64,000 nt of DNA, taken from assembly GCF_000720135.1 (NCBI RefSeq), contig NZ_JOIU01000008.1:62001-126000 (forward strand). Reading direction: 5' to 3'. The first letter of the stretch is position 1. The number at the start of each line of letters is the position of its first letter. The stretch comes from Streptomyces sp. NRRL S-1022 (GTDB lineage Bacteria; Actinomycetota; Actinomycetes; Streptomycetales; Streptomycetaceae). This document shows positions 18,243 to 27,274 of the stretch, one piece after another. A program made the translations under genes and the position numbers. A model generated the notes under the pieces. That model was not told the DNA's origin. It made no database searches and was given only the letters and a program-made list of their open reading frames with translations.

Positions 18243-19103
18243 CTAGTCGCTGCTGCTGAAGATCGCGACCAGCCGCAGCATCTCGACGTAGATCCACACC
18301 AGGGTCATGGTGAGACCGAACGCGGCGAGCCAGGACTCGTTGCGCGGGGCGCCGTAGGCGATGCCGTCCTCGATCTGCTTGAAGTCGAGGGTCAGGAAGA
18401 ACGCGCCGAGCAGGATCGCGATGATGCCGACGAGTGCGCCGAGCGGCCCGAAGCTGCGCAGGCCGCCGTCCTCGGCGACGCCGAAGGCGACCAGCAGCAG
18501 GTTGACCGCCATGACCACCATGAAGGCGATCGCGATGGCCATGCCGATGCGGGCGTAGCGCGCGGTGACGCGGATCCAGCCGGCCTTGTAGACCAGCAGG
18601 GTGGCGCCGGAGACCGCCATGGTGCCGAGCACCGCCTGGAAGGGCGCGCCGCTCCACCGGCTGTTGAACATCTCGCTGAAGACACCGAGGAAGACACCCT
18701 CGAAGGCCGCGTACCCCAGGATCAGCGCGGGCGACGGGGTGCGCTTGAAGCTCTGGACCATCGCCAGGACGAACGCGATCAGCGCGGCACCGATGGCCAG
18801 GCCGTAACTGGTGGCCGAGACCGGCAGCAGCGCCCAGGCGAGGACGGCACCGACAGCGACCGTGCCGAGTGTGAGGGCCGAGCGGACGACGACGTCGTCC
18901 ATGGTCATCCGGTCGGTGGTGACCGGGGCCTGGGGCGGGGCGCCGTACTGGGCGTCCGCCTGCGCGTACGGGTTCTGCGCATACGGGTTCTGCGCATACG
19001 GGTTGCCCTGTGCGGACCCGGCCTGCGGTGCGGTGTTGAAGCCGGCGTAGCCGTTGTCGCGGCTGAACCCCCGTCGCGAGAAGACCGGGTTGCTGCTCCT
19101 CAT
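18243..19103 (-). CDS. Bax inhibitor-1/YccA-family membrane protein
   Basis: A 286-residue protein. The first ~75 residues are soluble and contain an exact tandem repeat of NPYAQ (three units) after a Gly/Phe/Arg-rich start. From about 75 onward seven hydrophobic segments follow, as in the Bax-inhibitor-1 (TMBIM/YccA) family, which includes pH-gated calcium-leak channels; the conserved late motif DFKQIEDGIAYGAP between the last helices is visible. ATG 19103 has GGAGGAG 5 bases upstream. The role in Streptomyces is unknown. The NPYAQ stretch is a cytoplasmic low-complexity tail typical of Streptomyces orthologues. Confidence 0.88.
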   Translation of the reverse strand: MRSSNPVFSRRGFSRDNGYAGFNTAPQAGSAQGNPYAQNPYAQNPYAQADAQYGAPPQAPVTTDRMTMDDVVVRSALTLGTVAVGAVLAWALLPVSATSYGLAIGAALIAFVLAMVQSFKRTPSPALILGYAAFEGVFLGVFSEMFNSRWSGAPFQAVLGTMAVSGATLLVYKAGWIRVTARYARIGMAIAIAFMVVMAVNLLLVAFGVAEDGGLRSFGPLGALVGIIAILLGAFFLTLDFKQIEDGIAYGAPRNESWLAAFGLTMTLVWIYVEMLRLVAIFSSSD

Positions 19104-19344
19104 TTCACTCCTCCATGGCTGCCGAGCGCAGCCTTGGCCTCAAGAGTAATGGATTGGCAAAGGATCGACGTGATACTTGAGGAGGATCTTTCCCCTGCCG
19201 TGCTGCGCAACACGCTACGCGGACGACTGATTCCCGGCCACGGACGGACGGCCGACCGGGCGGAAGCGGTGAACGGGATCGCCTGCCGGCGTTCGAGGAG
19301 TGAACATCTGTTCACTGGAGAGGGGTGCCGTCGATGGCGGAAGG

Positions 19345-19428
19345 TGCCCGGAGCCGGACTTGAACCGGCACGCCCGCGAAGGGGCAGCGAGGTTTAAGCT
19401 CGCCGTGTCTGCATTCCACCATCCGGGC
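19345..19428 (-). tRNA. bldA: tRNA-Leu(UAA), bldA
   Basis: An 84-base tRNA on the minus strand with a full cloverleaf: the 7-bp acceptor stem of GCCCGGA with TCCGGGC plus discriminator A (19345), the D arm, the anticodon loop CTTAAAC with anticodon TAA (19394-19396), a long class-II variable arm, and the TTCAAGT T-loop. It is a leucine tRNA reading UUA, which in Streptomyces is the developmental regulator bldA. The 3' CCA is not fully encoded (ACC then T). It translates the rare TTA codons and thereby controls morphological and antibiotic genes. One gene in this window (34725-37130) has two such codons. Confidence 0.95.
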
Positions 19429-19455
19429 AGGCCATGGGCTCCGCTTCGAGGTTCG

Positions 19456-19483
19456 AGCCTATCGGGACCCACCCCCCGAACAG
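19456..19483 (-). promoter_or_regulatory. Possible bldA promoter
   Basis: On the minus strand TAGGCT (19456-19461) is a good -10 box about 28 bases before the tRNA 5' end; CTGTTC (19478-19483) is a weak -35 with 16-base spacing. The rest of the gap to 19831 is AT-richer than its surroundings near 19500-19520 and shows no gene or strong hairpin. Confidence 0.35.
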
Positions 19484-19831
19484 CGGGCGGGTGGACCGAT
19501 GTTGTCTTATTTTATTGAGGTCTGAGGGTGCATCAGCCGCCGGAACGCGCCATCCGCACTTGCCAATAGCCTGACGCGACGGCTGTGCACGCGTACGCGA
19601 AATGACGGAATTTCACCGTCCGAACGAGGGCGGTCCACCTGTTCTCTGCAACCTCCCCGGGTGCGGAGGGCGTCAGGGTCTCCCCTCCTCCGCAGGTATG
19701 ACACCGGGCCGCTCCGTCCGACCCCAGTCGCCCTCCGGAACCGGAACAGCGGCTGACTCCACGCGCGTTTCGTGCCGGGACGATGGAACGGTCCCCAGGA
19801 ACACACGCCGTCCCGACAGGAGCACCCTCCC

Positions 19832-20656
19832 GTGACCACCACACCCACCGCAGGCCGGACCACCGCCGTGGCCGCACGCGCCACGGAGCTGTCGAAGATC
19901 TACGGACAGGGTGAGACCCGGGTGGTCGCCCTGGACCGGGTCTCGGTCGACTTCCGGGCGGCCGAGTTCACCGCGATCATGGGCCCGTCCGGCTCCGGGA
20001 AGTCCACGCTGATGCACTGCGTGGCCGGACTGGACACCTTCTCCTCCGGGTCCGTGCGGATCGGTGAGACCGAGCTGGGCTCCCTGAAGGACAAGCAGCT
20101 CACCAAGCTGCGCCGCGACAAGATCGGCTTCATCTTCCAGGCGTTCAACCTGCTGCCGACGCTGACCGCCCTGGAGAACATCACCCTCCCGATGGACATC
20201 GCCGGGCGGAAGCCGGACAAGGCGTGGCTGGACCGGGTCATCCAGATGGTGGGGCTGTCCGAGCGGCTCGGCCACCGGCCCGCCCAGCTGTCCGGCGGCC
20301 AGCAGCAGCGTGTCGCCGTGGCCCGGGCCCTCGCCTCCCGGCCCGAGATCATCTTCGGTGACGAGCCGACCGGAAACCTGGACTCGCGCTCCGGCGCGGA
20401 GGTCCTCGGCTTCCTGCGCAACTCCGTGCGCGAGCTGGGCCAGACCGTCGTCATGGTCACCCACGACCCGGTGGCCGCCGCCTACGCGGACCGGGTGATC
20501 TTCCTGGCCGACGGGCGGATCGTCGACGAGATGTTCGCCCCGACGGCCGACTCCGTCCTCGACACCATGCGCCGTATTCCTGCGGGCGGCAGCACCAGCG
20601 GCGCCGCCGCGCGGCCGCAGACCCCCGAGTTCGACGCGAAGGGCCGTACCAGCTGA
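19832..20656 (+). CDS. ABC transporter ATP-binding protein (MacB/LolD type), exporter 1
   Basis: A 274-residue nucleotide-binding subunit. Walker A is GPSGSGKST, the Q-loop lies in FIFQAFNLLPTL, the ABC signature is LSGGQQQRVAVARALA, Walker B is EIIFGDEPTGNLDSR, and the switch is VMVTHDPVAA. The family (MacB/FtsE/LolD) pairs with FtsX-like permeases and exports or extracts lipids, peptides or antibiotics by mechanotransmission. GTG 19832 follows AGGAG. It overlaps the permease start by one base (TGATG). It is very similar in sequence to the second ATPase at 55845-56633, indicating paralogy. Confidence 0.93.
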   Translation: MTTTPTAGRTTAVAARATELSKIYGQGETRVVALDRVSVDFRAAEFTAIMGPSGSGKSTLMHCVAGLDTFSSGSVRIGETELGSLKDKQLTKLRRDKIGFIFQAFNLLPTLTALENITLPMDIAGRKPDKAWLDRVIQMVGLSERLGHRPAQLSGGQQQRVAVARALASRPEIIFGDEPTGNLDSRSGAEVLGFLRNSVRELGQTVVMVTHDPVAAAYADRVIFLADGRIVDEMFAPTADSVLDTMRRIPAGGSTSGAAARPQTPEFDAKGRTS

Positions 20657-23184
20657 TGTTCCGCACCGCCCTGCGCAACGTCCTCGCGCACAAGGCCCGG
20701 CTGCTGATGACCGTGCTCGCCGTCATGCTCGGCGTGGCCTTCGTCTCCGGGACGCTCGTCTTCACCAACACCATCTCCGACGCCTACCAGAAGAGCTCCG
20801 CCAAGGGCTTCGACCGGGTCGACGTCGCCGTACAGCCGGAGTACCAGGAGTCCAAGGGCGACCAGGTCGGCAAGAACCCCGAGCTGACCCAGGCCCTGCT
20901 GAAGAAGGCCGCCCGGGTTCCCGGCGCCGCCTCCGCCACCGGTGTCGTCACCGGCTTCACCGCCGTCGCCGACCAGGACGGCAAGCTCGTCGGCGGCGAC
21001 TGGCAGTCCGCCGGCGGCAACTACTGGGGCGCGAAGGACCCCCGTTACCCGCTGGTCGACGGCCACGCCCCGCGCGGCAAGGGCGAGGTGCTGCTCGACT
21101 CCGCGACCGCGAAGCGGGCCGGCTACCGGGTCGGCGACACCGTCCGCCTCTCCGTCGACGGGCCCGTCCTCACCCCGACCGTCAGCGGCATCTTCACCAC
21201 CGACGACGGCAACGTGGCCGCGGGCGGCAGCCTCACCCTGTTCGACACCCCGACCGCACAGGCCCTGTTCGGCAAGAAGGGCACGTACGACGAGATCGAC
21301 GTGCAGGCCGCGCCCGGCACCAGCCAGACGGCGCTCAAGACCGAGCTGGACAAGGCGCTGCCGGCCCGGCTCGTGGAGACCACCACCGGCAAGCAGCTCG
21401 CCGACGACCAGGCGCAGGCGATCTCCTCGTCCATGAGCAGCCTGAAGCAGATGCTGCTGGTGTTCGCCGGTATCGCCCTGTTCGTCGGCACGTTCATCAT
21501 CGCCAACACCTTCACCATGCTGGTCGCGCAGCGCACCCGCGAGCTGGCCCTGATGCGGGCGGTCGGCGCCTCCCGCCGCCAGGTCACCCGCTCGGTCCTC
21601 ATCGAGGCGTTCGCGGTCGGCGCGATCGCCGGTGTGGCCGGGCTGGCCGCCGGTGTCGGCATCGGCGCGGGTCTGCGGTCCCTGCTGGACTCCTTCGGCG
21701 CGAGCGTGCCCGACGGACCGCTGGTGATCAGCCCCGGGACGGTGGCCGCCGCCCTGGCCGTCGGCATCCTCGTCACCATGCTGGCCGCCTGGCTGCCCGG
21801 CCGCCGGGCCGCGAAGATCCCGCCGGTGGCGGCCATGAGCAGCGTGCACGCCAAGGCCACCACCAAGTCGCTGGTGCTGCGCAACACGCTGGGCTCGCTG
21901 TTGGCGGCGGCCGGCGTCGCGGTGGTCCTCGCGGGCACGCGGATGGACGCCGACACCGGCCAGGGCGCGATGGGCATCGGCGCGGTCCTGCTCATCATCG
22001 GCGTGTTCGTCCTGACCCCGCTGCTGTCCCGTCCGCTGATCGCCGCCGCCGCGCCGGTGCTGCGCGCCTTCGGGGTGTCGGGCAAGCTGGCCCGCCAGAA
22101 CTCGGTGCGCAACCCGCGCCGCACCGCGGCCACCGCCTCCGCGCTGATGATCGGCCTGACCCTGATCACCGGCATGACGGTGATGGCGGGCAGCCTGCAG
22201 AAGTCCATCGACAAGATGGCCTCCTCGGCGATCCGCGCCGACTACGTCGTCTCGATGGCCAACCGCGGCCCGCTCTCCCCCGAGGTGGAGAAGAAGCTCG
22301 CCGGCGCCGACGGGGTCACCGAGAGCAGCCCGCTGCGCAACGGCGCGTCCCGCATCGACGGCGAGACGGAGTACCTGACCGGCGTCAACGGCGCGGCCAT
22401 CGGCGAGCTGACGGACCTGAACGTGACCGACGGCTCCTTCACCGTGGGCGGCCCGCGGGTCGTCGTGGACGAGGACCGGGCCAAGTCCTTCGGCTGGAAG
22501 GCCGGTTCGCGGTTCACCGCGCACTTCGAGGACGGCCGGGCACAACGGCTGACGGTCGCGGGGGTCTACGAGGGCAACGAGATGCTCAACGGGATCATCC
22601 TCGACAACAAGGTCCTCACCCCGCACCTGAGCGACCCGGCCGACATGCAGATCATGGTCAAGACCGCCGGCGGCGCCTCCGACGGGGCCAAGGACACGCT
22701 GGAGAAGGCCCTCGGCTCCAACCCCGCCGTCAAGGTGCAGGACAAGCAGGACATCTCCGCCGACATCGCGAAGATGTTCACGATGATCCTGAACATGGTC
22801 TACGGCCTGCTCGGCATGGCGGTGATCGTCGCGGTGCTCGGCGTCATCAACACGCTGGCGATGTCCGTCTTCGAGCGCGCGCAGGAGATCGGCATGCTCC
22901 GCGCGATCGGCCTGGACCGCAGGGCGGTCAAGCGGATGGTCCGCCTGGAGTCCCTGGTGATCTCCCTGTTCGGCGGGGTGCTGGGCATCGGCCTGGGCGT
23001 GTTCTTCGGCTGGGCGGCCGGTGAGCTGCTGGGCACGAAGATGCCGACGTACGAGCTGGTGCTGCCGTGGGGCCGGATGGCGGTGTTCCTGCTGCTGGCG
23101 GGCGCGGTGGGCGTCCTGGCCGCGCTGTGGCCGGCCCGCCGGGCGGCCCGGCTGAACATGCTGGCGGCCATCAAGGCCGAGTAG
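20656..23184 (+). CDS. FtsX-like ABC permease, exporter 1
   Basis: An 842-residue permease of the duplicated FtsX/MacB-like type: an N-terminal membrane helix (about 12-40), a large extracellular region, three helices, a central pair, a second extracellular region, then three C-terminal helices. Repeated signatures of the two halves are RTRELALMRAVGASRRQVTR and RAQEIGMLRAIGLDRRAVKR, with NPRRTAATASALMIGLTLI in between. It forms the membrane part of the exporter with the preceding ATPase (one-base overlap). No peptidase domain is present. The substrate is unknown. It ends at a hairpin (23199-23233). Confidence 0.92.
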   Translation: MFRTALRNVLAHKARLLMTVLAVMLGVAFVSGTLVFTNTISDAYQKSSAKGFDRVDVAVQPEYQESKGDQVGKNPELTQALLKKAARVPGAASATGVVTGFTAVADQDGKLVGGDWQSAGGNYWGAKDPRYPLVDGHAPRGKGEVLLDSATAKRAGYRVGDTVRLSVDGPVLTPTVSGIFTTDDGNVAAGGSLTLFDTPTAQALFGKKGTYDEIDVQAAPGTSQTALKTELDKALPARLVETTTGKQLADDQAQAISSSMSSLKQMLLVFAGIALFVGTFIIANTFTMLVAQRTRELALMRAVGASRRQVTRSVLIEAFAVGAIAGVAGLAAGVGIGAGLRSLLDSFGASVPDGPLVISPGTVAAALAVGILVTMLAAWLPGRRAAKIPPVAAMSSVHAKATTKSLVLRNTLGSLLAAAGVAVVLAGTRMDADTGQGAMGIGAVLLIIGVFVLTPLLSRPLIAAAAPVLRAFGVSGKLARQNSVRNPRRTAATASALMIGLTLITGMTVMAGSLQKSIDKMASSAIRADYVVSMANRGPLSPEVEKKLAGADGVTESSPLRNGASRIDGETEYLTGVNGAAIGELTDLNVTDGSFTVGGPRVVVDEDRAKSFGWKAGSRFTAHFEDGRAQRLTVAGVYEGNEMLNGIILDNKVLTPHLSDPADMQIMVKTAGGASDGAKDTLEKALGSNPAVKVQDKQDISADIAKMFTMILNMVYGLLGMAVIVAVLGVINTLAMSVFERAQEIGMLRAIGLDRRAVKRMVRLESLVISLFGGVLGIGLGVFFGWAAGELLGTKMPTYELVLPWGRMAVFLLLAGAVGVLAALWPARRAARLNMLAAIKAE

Positions 23185-23198
23185 CGGGCCGTACGACG

Positions 23199-23233
23199 GC
23201 GAAGGGGGTCCCGCGGGGCGGGGCCCCCTTCGC
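23199..23233 (+). terminator. Hairpin downstream of exporter 1
   Basis: GCGAAGGGGG (23199-23208) pairs with CCCCCTTCGC (23224-23233); the 15-base loop can add further GC pairs. It starts 14 bases after the permease stop. Confidence 0.6.
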
Positions 23234-23289
23234 GCTGTCCCTTCGTGCTGCCCCTGTGTGCTGCCCTTGCGTGCCGTGCCGTACCGGTG

Positions 23290-24591
23290 TCAGCCGTGCC
23301 AGGTGCGGGGCCGCAGCGGGAGCCCGGAGGTGCCGGACTCGGGCGTGCGGACCGCCAGGACCTGGTTGACACCGATGCGGTTGTGTTCGAAGGCGAGCGC
23401 GCAGGCGGCCATGTACAGCCGCCAGACCCGGGCGCGGCCGGGGCTGGTGAGCCGGACCGCGTGGTCCCAGTCGGCCTCCAGGTTGGCGACCCAGCGGCGC
23501 AGGGTGAGGGCGTAGTGCTCGCGGATGGACTCCACGTCCCGGACCTCGAAGCCGGCCCGCTCCAGCTGGGTGACGGTGGTGCCGACGGGGGCGAGTTCGC
23601 CGTCGGGGAAGACGTAGGAGTCGATGAACTCGTCCACCTCGTACGCCGACTCGTCCCGCTGCGGGCGGCGGCCGATCTGGTGGTTGAGCAGCCGTCCGCC
23701 GGGCTTGAGCAGGTCGTACAGCTGGCGGGCGTACTCCAGGTACTTCTCGGCGCCGACGTGTTCGGCCATGCCGATGGAGGAGATCGCGTCGAACGGGCCG
23801 TCCGCGACGTCCCGGTAGTCCTGGACCCTGATCTCCACCCGGTCGGTCAGCCCCTCGTCGGCGACGCGCTTGCGGGCGTACGCCGCCTGCTCCTGGGACA
23901 GCGTGACGCCGACGACGCTCACGCCGTACTCGCGGGCCGCGTGGATGGCCATGGAGCCCCAGCCGCAGCCGACGTCCAGCAGCCGCTGACCCTCCCTCAG
24001 GCCCAGCTTGGCGCAGACCAGTTCGAGCTTGTCGCGCTGGGCGGTCTCCAGGGTCGCGCCTTTTTCGGCGGCCTCCCAGTACGCGCAGGAGTACACCATG
24101 GAGGGGCCGAGGACGAGCTCGTAGAAGTCGTTGCCGACGTCGTAGTGGTGGCTGATGGCGCGCTTGTCGGTGCGGCGGGTGTGCAGGCGCCGGCGGGGTC
24201 TGCGGATCTCCTCGCGCGGCGGGGCGGGCGGGATCGGCGGGCCGGCCAGTTTCAGCAGCTCGCGGGCGGCCGCCCGGACCTCGGGGTCGCGCACGGCCTG
24301 GACGAGGCCGCGGGCGTCCTCCCCGCGCTCCCAGACCAGGCCCGACAACACGTCGAGCGCGGCGTACAGGTCGCCCTCGATCTCCAGGTCGCCGGAGACC
24401 CAGGCGCGGGCCAGACCCAGTTCGCCGGGTTTGAACAGCATGCGGCGCAGGGCGCGGCGGTTGCGCACGACGAGGGCCGGCGCGTCGGGCGGGCCGGCCT
24501 GCGATCCGTCCCAGGCTTTCAGTCGCAGCGGGAGCGGGGCTCCCGTCATCTGCTCGGCAAGACTCCGCAGCCGCTGCGCGGCTTCGGCCAT
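23290..24591 (-). CDS. Cyclopropane-fatty-acyl-phospholipid synthase
   Basis: A 433-residue SAM-dependent enzyme that adds a methylene bridge to (or methylates) unsaturated acyl chains of membrane phospholipids. The N-terminal ~130 residues are the lipid-binding domain; the methyltransferase domain has HYDVGNDFYELVLGPSMVYSCAYW, the SAM loop LLDVGCGWGSMAIHAA, and ISSIGMAEHVG, all diagnostic of Cfa/CMAS. ATG 24591 has GGAGG 8 bases upstream and is preferred over the GTG at 24600. The stretch from 24605 to 24897 upstream holds no gene; I see only a short AGACGTCT palindrome at 24611. Confidence 0.92.
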   Translation of the reverse strand: MAEAAQRLRSLAEQMTGAPLPLRLKAWDGSQAGPPDAPALVVRNRRALRRMLFKPGELGLARAWVSGDLEIEGDLYAALDVLSGLVWERGEDARGLVQAVRDPEVRAAARELLKLAGPPIPPAPPREEIRRPRRRLHTRRTDKRAISHHYDVGNDFYELVLGPSMVYSCAYWEAAEKGATLETAQRDKLELVCAKLGLREGQRLLDVGCGWGSMAIHAAREYGVSVVGVTLSQEQAAYARKRVADEGLTDRVEIRVQDYRDVADGPFDAISSIGMAEHVGAEKYLEYARQLYDLLKPGGRLLNHQIGRRPQRDESAYEVDEFIDSYVFPDGELAPVGTTVTQLERAGFEVRDVESIREHYALTLRRWVANLEADWDHAVRLTSPGRARVWRLYMAACALAFEHNRIGVNQVLAVRTPESGTSGLPLRPRTWHG

Positions 24592-24897
24592 GGCGCACAC
24601 CTCCGTCTAGAGACGTCTGACACCGTCTTCCGGAAAACGATCGCGTACGCCGGGGTCATTCCCCTCCGTATGCGAATGCCGACACTCCGCGGCCATGTCG
24701 CCGGGACGAGCGGACGGATCGCGGCGTGCGACGGAGCGGGCAGGCAGGCGGGCGGGGCGCGCGATGGTGCGCCGCGCCCCGGCCCGGGTCAAGTCCCGAG
24801 TCCGCGTGCCACGGGAAGCCGGGGCATGACCCGCCCCCGGGAGCCGGGCTCTGATGGAGACACCCCCACCTCCCCCCTCCCGAGGTTGTGCATCCCG

Positions 24898-25489
24898 ATG
24901 ACCTGTCTCTCCCGCCTCCAGCGCCTCACTCTCCTCGCCGCCGCCACGGTGATCACCTGCGGTGTGCTGCTGCCCGGCACCGCGTTCGCCGCTCCGGCGC
25001 CGCGGACCGCGGCCGTCGCCGACGCCTCCGCCCGGTGGGCGCAGATCACCGATTCGCCGAGCGGCATCTCGGTCCGGCTGCCGGGCAGGGACAGTCATCG
25101 GCTTCAGCGTGGAGGACGTGCCCGGCACGGACCCCTCCGCCCCGTGGGACCTCCGGGGCAGCCTCAAGGCGGCCGTCGACGGCTACAACTCCGACGCCCC
25201 GTCCTCCGACGACGTGCTGCGCAGCACCGGTGTCACGGAGGGCGTGACCGCGGACGGCCACCGGGAACCGAGTGCGGAGCTGACGGCGCCCGACGGCACC
25301 AGGGGCCACATCCGCCTCGTCGACCAGGGCACGTACCTGCTGACCGTGTTCACGGCCTCCGTGCACGGCCATCGGGACGAGATGGACCGCGACCACCAGC
25401 GCGCCCTGGACAGCATCACGGTGCCGGCCGGCCACGACGCGCAGTCCGGCCGGGGCACTCAGTCCGACGAGGTCCCGCGCTCCGCCTGA
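24898..25489 (+). pseudogene. Secreted protein interrupted by a one-base frameshift
   Basis: From ATG 24898 the frame encodes a classic signal peptide (MTCLSRLQRLTLLAAAT, then VLLPGTAFAAPAP) and a start of a mature domain (ARWAQITDSPSGISVRLPG). At GGG 25088-25090 the coherent sequence moves to another frame, where TVIGFSVEDVPGTDPSAP continues with normal protein composition to the stop at 25489. Deleting one G joins the two parts into a protein of about 196 residues. So it is a recent pseudogene or an assembly error in the G run. No family is recognised; it looks like a secreted protein with an alpha/beta domain. The ribosome site is weak (GAGG 12 bases upstream). Confidence 0.7.
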
Positions 25490-25505
25490 CCGGGGACCGC
25501 ACACA

Positions 25506-25553
25506 GCCCGAAGGGGCCGCCCGCACCACGGATGGCGGGCGGCCCCTTCGGGC
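25506..25553. terminator. Bidirectional terminator between convergent genes
   Basis: Perfect 19-bp arms at 25506-25524 and 25535-25553 (outer sequence GCCCGAAGGGG) enclose a 10-base loop, 17 bases after the frameshifted gene and 19 bases after the ndh stop on the other strand. Confidence 0.8.
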
Positions 25554-25572
25554 AGTGCTGGTGGACCTGAGG

Positions 25573-26955
25573 TCAGGAGGCCTTGGCCTTCTCCTCGGAC
25601 TTGCTCGCGGCGGCGACCGGCGCGGGCTTGGCGGCCTCGTAGAACTCCTCGCGGGGGTTCTCCATGGCGCCGAGGGAGACGACCTCGCGCTTGAGGAACA
25701 TGCCGAGGGTCCAGTCGGCGAAGACGCGGATCTTGCGGTTCCAGGTCGGCATCGCCATGCCGTGGTAGCCACGGTGCATGTACCAGGCGAGGCGGCCCTT
25801 GAGCTTGATCTTCATCTTGCCCATGACGATCATCGCCACGCCCTTGTGCAGGCCGAGACCGGCGACCGCACCCTTGTTGGCGTGCTCGTACTCCTTCTGC
25901 GGGAAGCCCCGCATACCGGAGACCACGTTGTCGCCCAGGACCCTGGCCTGGCGCAGCGCGTGCTGGGCGTTCGGCGGGCACCAGGCGTTCTCGTTGCCCG
26001 CCTTGCGGCCGACGAGATCCGGGACCTGCGCGTTGTCGCCGGCGGCCCAGATGTAGTCCGTGCCCTTGACCTGGAGCGTGGGCTCGCAGTCGACGTGGCC
26101 GCGCGGGCCGAGGGGCAGGCCGAAGCGGGCGAGGGCCGGGTTCGGCTTGACGCCGGCGGTCCACACGATGGTGTTGGAGTCGACCTCGAGGCCGTTCTTC
26201 AGCACGACGTGGCCGTCGACGCAGGAGTCCATCGAGGTGGAGAGGTAGATCTCCACACCGCGGCCCTCCAGGTGCTCCTTGCCGTACTGGCCGAGCTTGG
26301 GACCGACCTCGGGGAGGATCTTGTCGGCGGCGTCGACGAGGATGAAACGCATGTCCTCGCGGGACACGTTCTTGTAGTACTTGGCGGCATCGCGCGCCAT
26401 GTCCTCGACCTCGCCGATGGTCTCCGCACCCGCGAAGCCACCGCCGATGAAGACGAAGGTGAGCGCCTTGCGGCGGATCTCCTCGTCGTTCGTGGAGTCG
26501 GCCTTGTCCAGCTGCTCAAGGACGTGGTTGCGCAGGCCGATGGACTCCTCGATGCCCTTCATGCCGATGCCCTGCTCGGCGAGGCCGGGGATCGGGAAGG
26601 TGCGGGAGACCGCGCCCATCGCGATGACCAGGTAGTCGAAGGGCAGCTCGTACGCCTCGCCCACCAGCGGGGCGATCGTGGCGACCTTGCGGTCCTGGTC
26701 GATGGTGGTGACCCGGCCGGTGAGGACCTCCGCCTTCGGCAGCACGCGTCGCAGCGGGACGACGACGTGCCGAGGGGAGATGCTGCCGGCGGCGGCTTCG
26801 GGGAGGAAGGGCTGGTAGGTCATGTACGACCGGGGGTCGACGACCGTGACGGTCGCCTCGCCGTAGCGCATCTTCTTGAGGATGCGCCGAGCTGCGTACA
26901 GGCCTACGTACCCACCGCCTACTACGAGGATCCTGGGACGCTCCGTGGTGCTCAT
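25573..26955 (-). CDS. ndh: Type II NADH dehydrogenase (NDH-2)
   Basis: A 460-residue membrane-associated flavoprotein that passes electrons from NADH to menaquinone without pumping protons. The FAD motif VVGGGYVGLYAA is at about 11-22, the NAD-binding FIGGGFAGAE at about 170, and the AAGDNAQVP FAD motif at about 320. The C-terminal helical region (GRLAWYMHRGYHGMAMPTW, then ADWTLGMF) is the membrane-binding element of NDH-2. ATG 26955 gives MSTTERPRILVVGGG. Regulation is probably redox-dependent: a near-consensus Rex site lies at 27275-27292 and a weaker one at 26990-27007. Followed by a strong terminator. Confidence 0.93.
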   Translation of the reverse strand: MSTTERPRILVVGGGYVGLYAARRILKKMRYGEATVTVVDPRSYMTYQPFLPEAAAGSISPRHVVVPLRRVLPKAEVLTGRVTTIDQDRKVATIAPLVGEAYELPFDYLVIAMGAVSRTFPIPGLAEQGIGMKGIEESIGLRNHVLEQLDKADSTNDEEIRRKALTFVFIGGGFAGAETIGEVEDMARDAAKYYKNVSREDMRFILVDAADKILPEVGPKLGQYGKEHLEGRGVEIYLSTSMDSCVDGHVVLKNGLEVDSNTIVWTAGVKPNPALARFGLPLGPRGHVDCEPTLQVKGTDYIWAAGDNAQVPDLVGRKAGNENAWCPPNAQHALRQARVLGDNVVSGMRGFPQKEYEHANKGAVAGLGLHKGVAMIVMGKMKIKLKGRLAWYMHRGYHGMAMPTWNRKIRVFADWTLGMFLKREVVSLGAMENPREEFYEAAKPAPVAAASKSEEKAKAS

Positions 26956-26989
26956 GCCATCGAGTATCCACCCGCCGACTGGGGGTCGC

Positions 26990-27007
26990 TCGTGCGCCCC
27001 TTCACAA
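26990..27007 (-). promoter_or_regulatory. Weak Rex-like site close to ndh start
   Basis: Reading the minus strand, a perfect half-site TTGTGAA, a 4-base spacer, then CGCACGA, which keeps 4 of 7 bases of TTCACAA. It lies 35-52 bases before the ndh ATG, a position able to block transcription. Confidence 0.3.
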
Positions 27008-27197
27008 GCTCTTACAGGGCCTGTGTTAAACTCCGCGGCTCGCGTGACGCAGGTCATGTCGGCGACGGGGAACCGCGGGGTGCTTCGCCCCGTTGTCAAG
27101 GCCGCGTGAGCTGCCTCTCCGGCACTTCGGGGTCACCGTGAGGGCGTCGTGACACTCTCGGAACAACCCCTTCCGAGCCCCTCTCGCGCCCTCCATC

Positions 27198-27209
27198 TGA
27201 ACATGTTCA
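27198..27209. promoter_or_regulatory. Palindrome TGAACATGTTCA upstream of ndh
   Basis: A perfect 12-bp palindrome in the ndh-ppx gap, 243 bases before the ndh start. It resembles a dimeric regulator site, but I cannot name the protein. A further hairpin is formed by CCGGAAGGG (27226-27234) and CCCTTCCGG (27245-27253). Confidence 0.35.
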
Positions 27210-27274
27210 AACGGCTCTTGATCCCCCGGAAGGGCCAATGGGCCCCCTTCCGGCGACCGACCGGCGGGAATTCC

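Noticed and set aside
18960..19000. NPYAQ repeats as a microsatellite of interest
   Set aside because: Three in-frame 15-base units in a low-complexity tail, common in Streptomyces Bax-inhibitor-1 proteins.
23245..27141. A 1298-codon plus-strand open frame over cfa and ndh
   Set aside because: High GC keeps antisense frames open. Its translation is low-complexity Gly/Ala/Val/Arg, while cfa and ndh on the minus strand have full family motifs.
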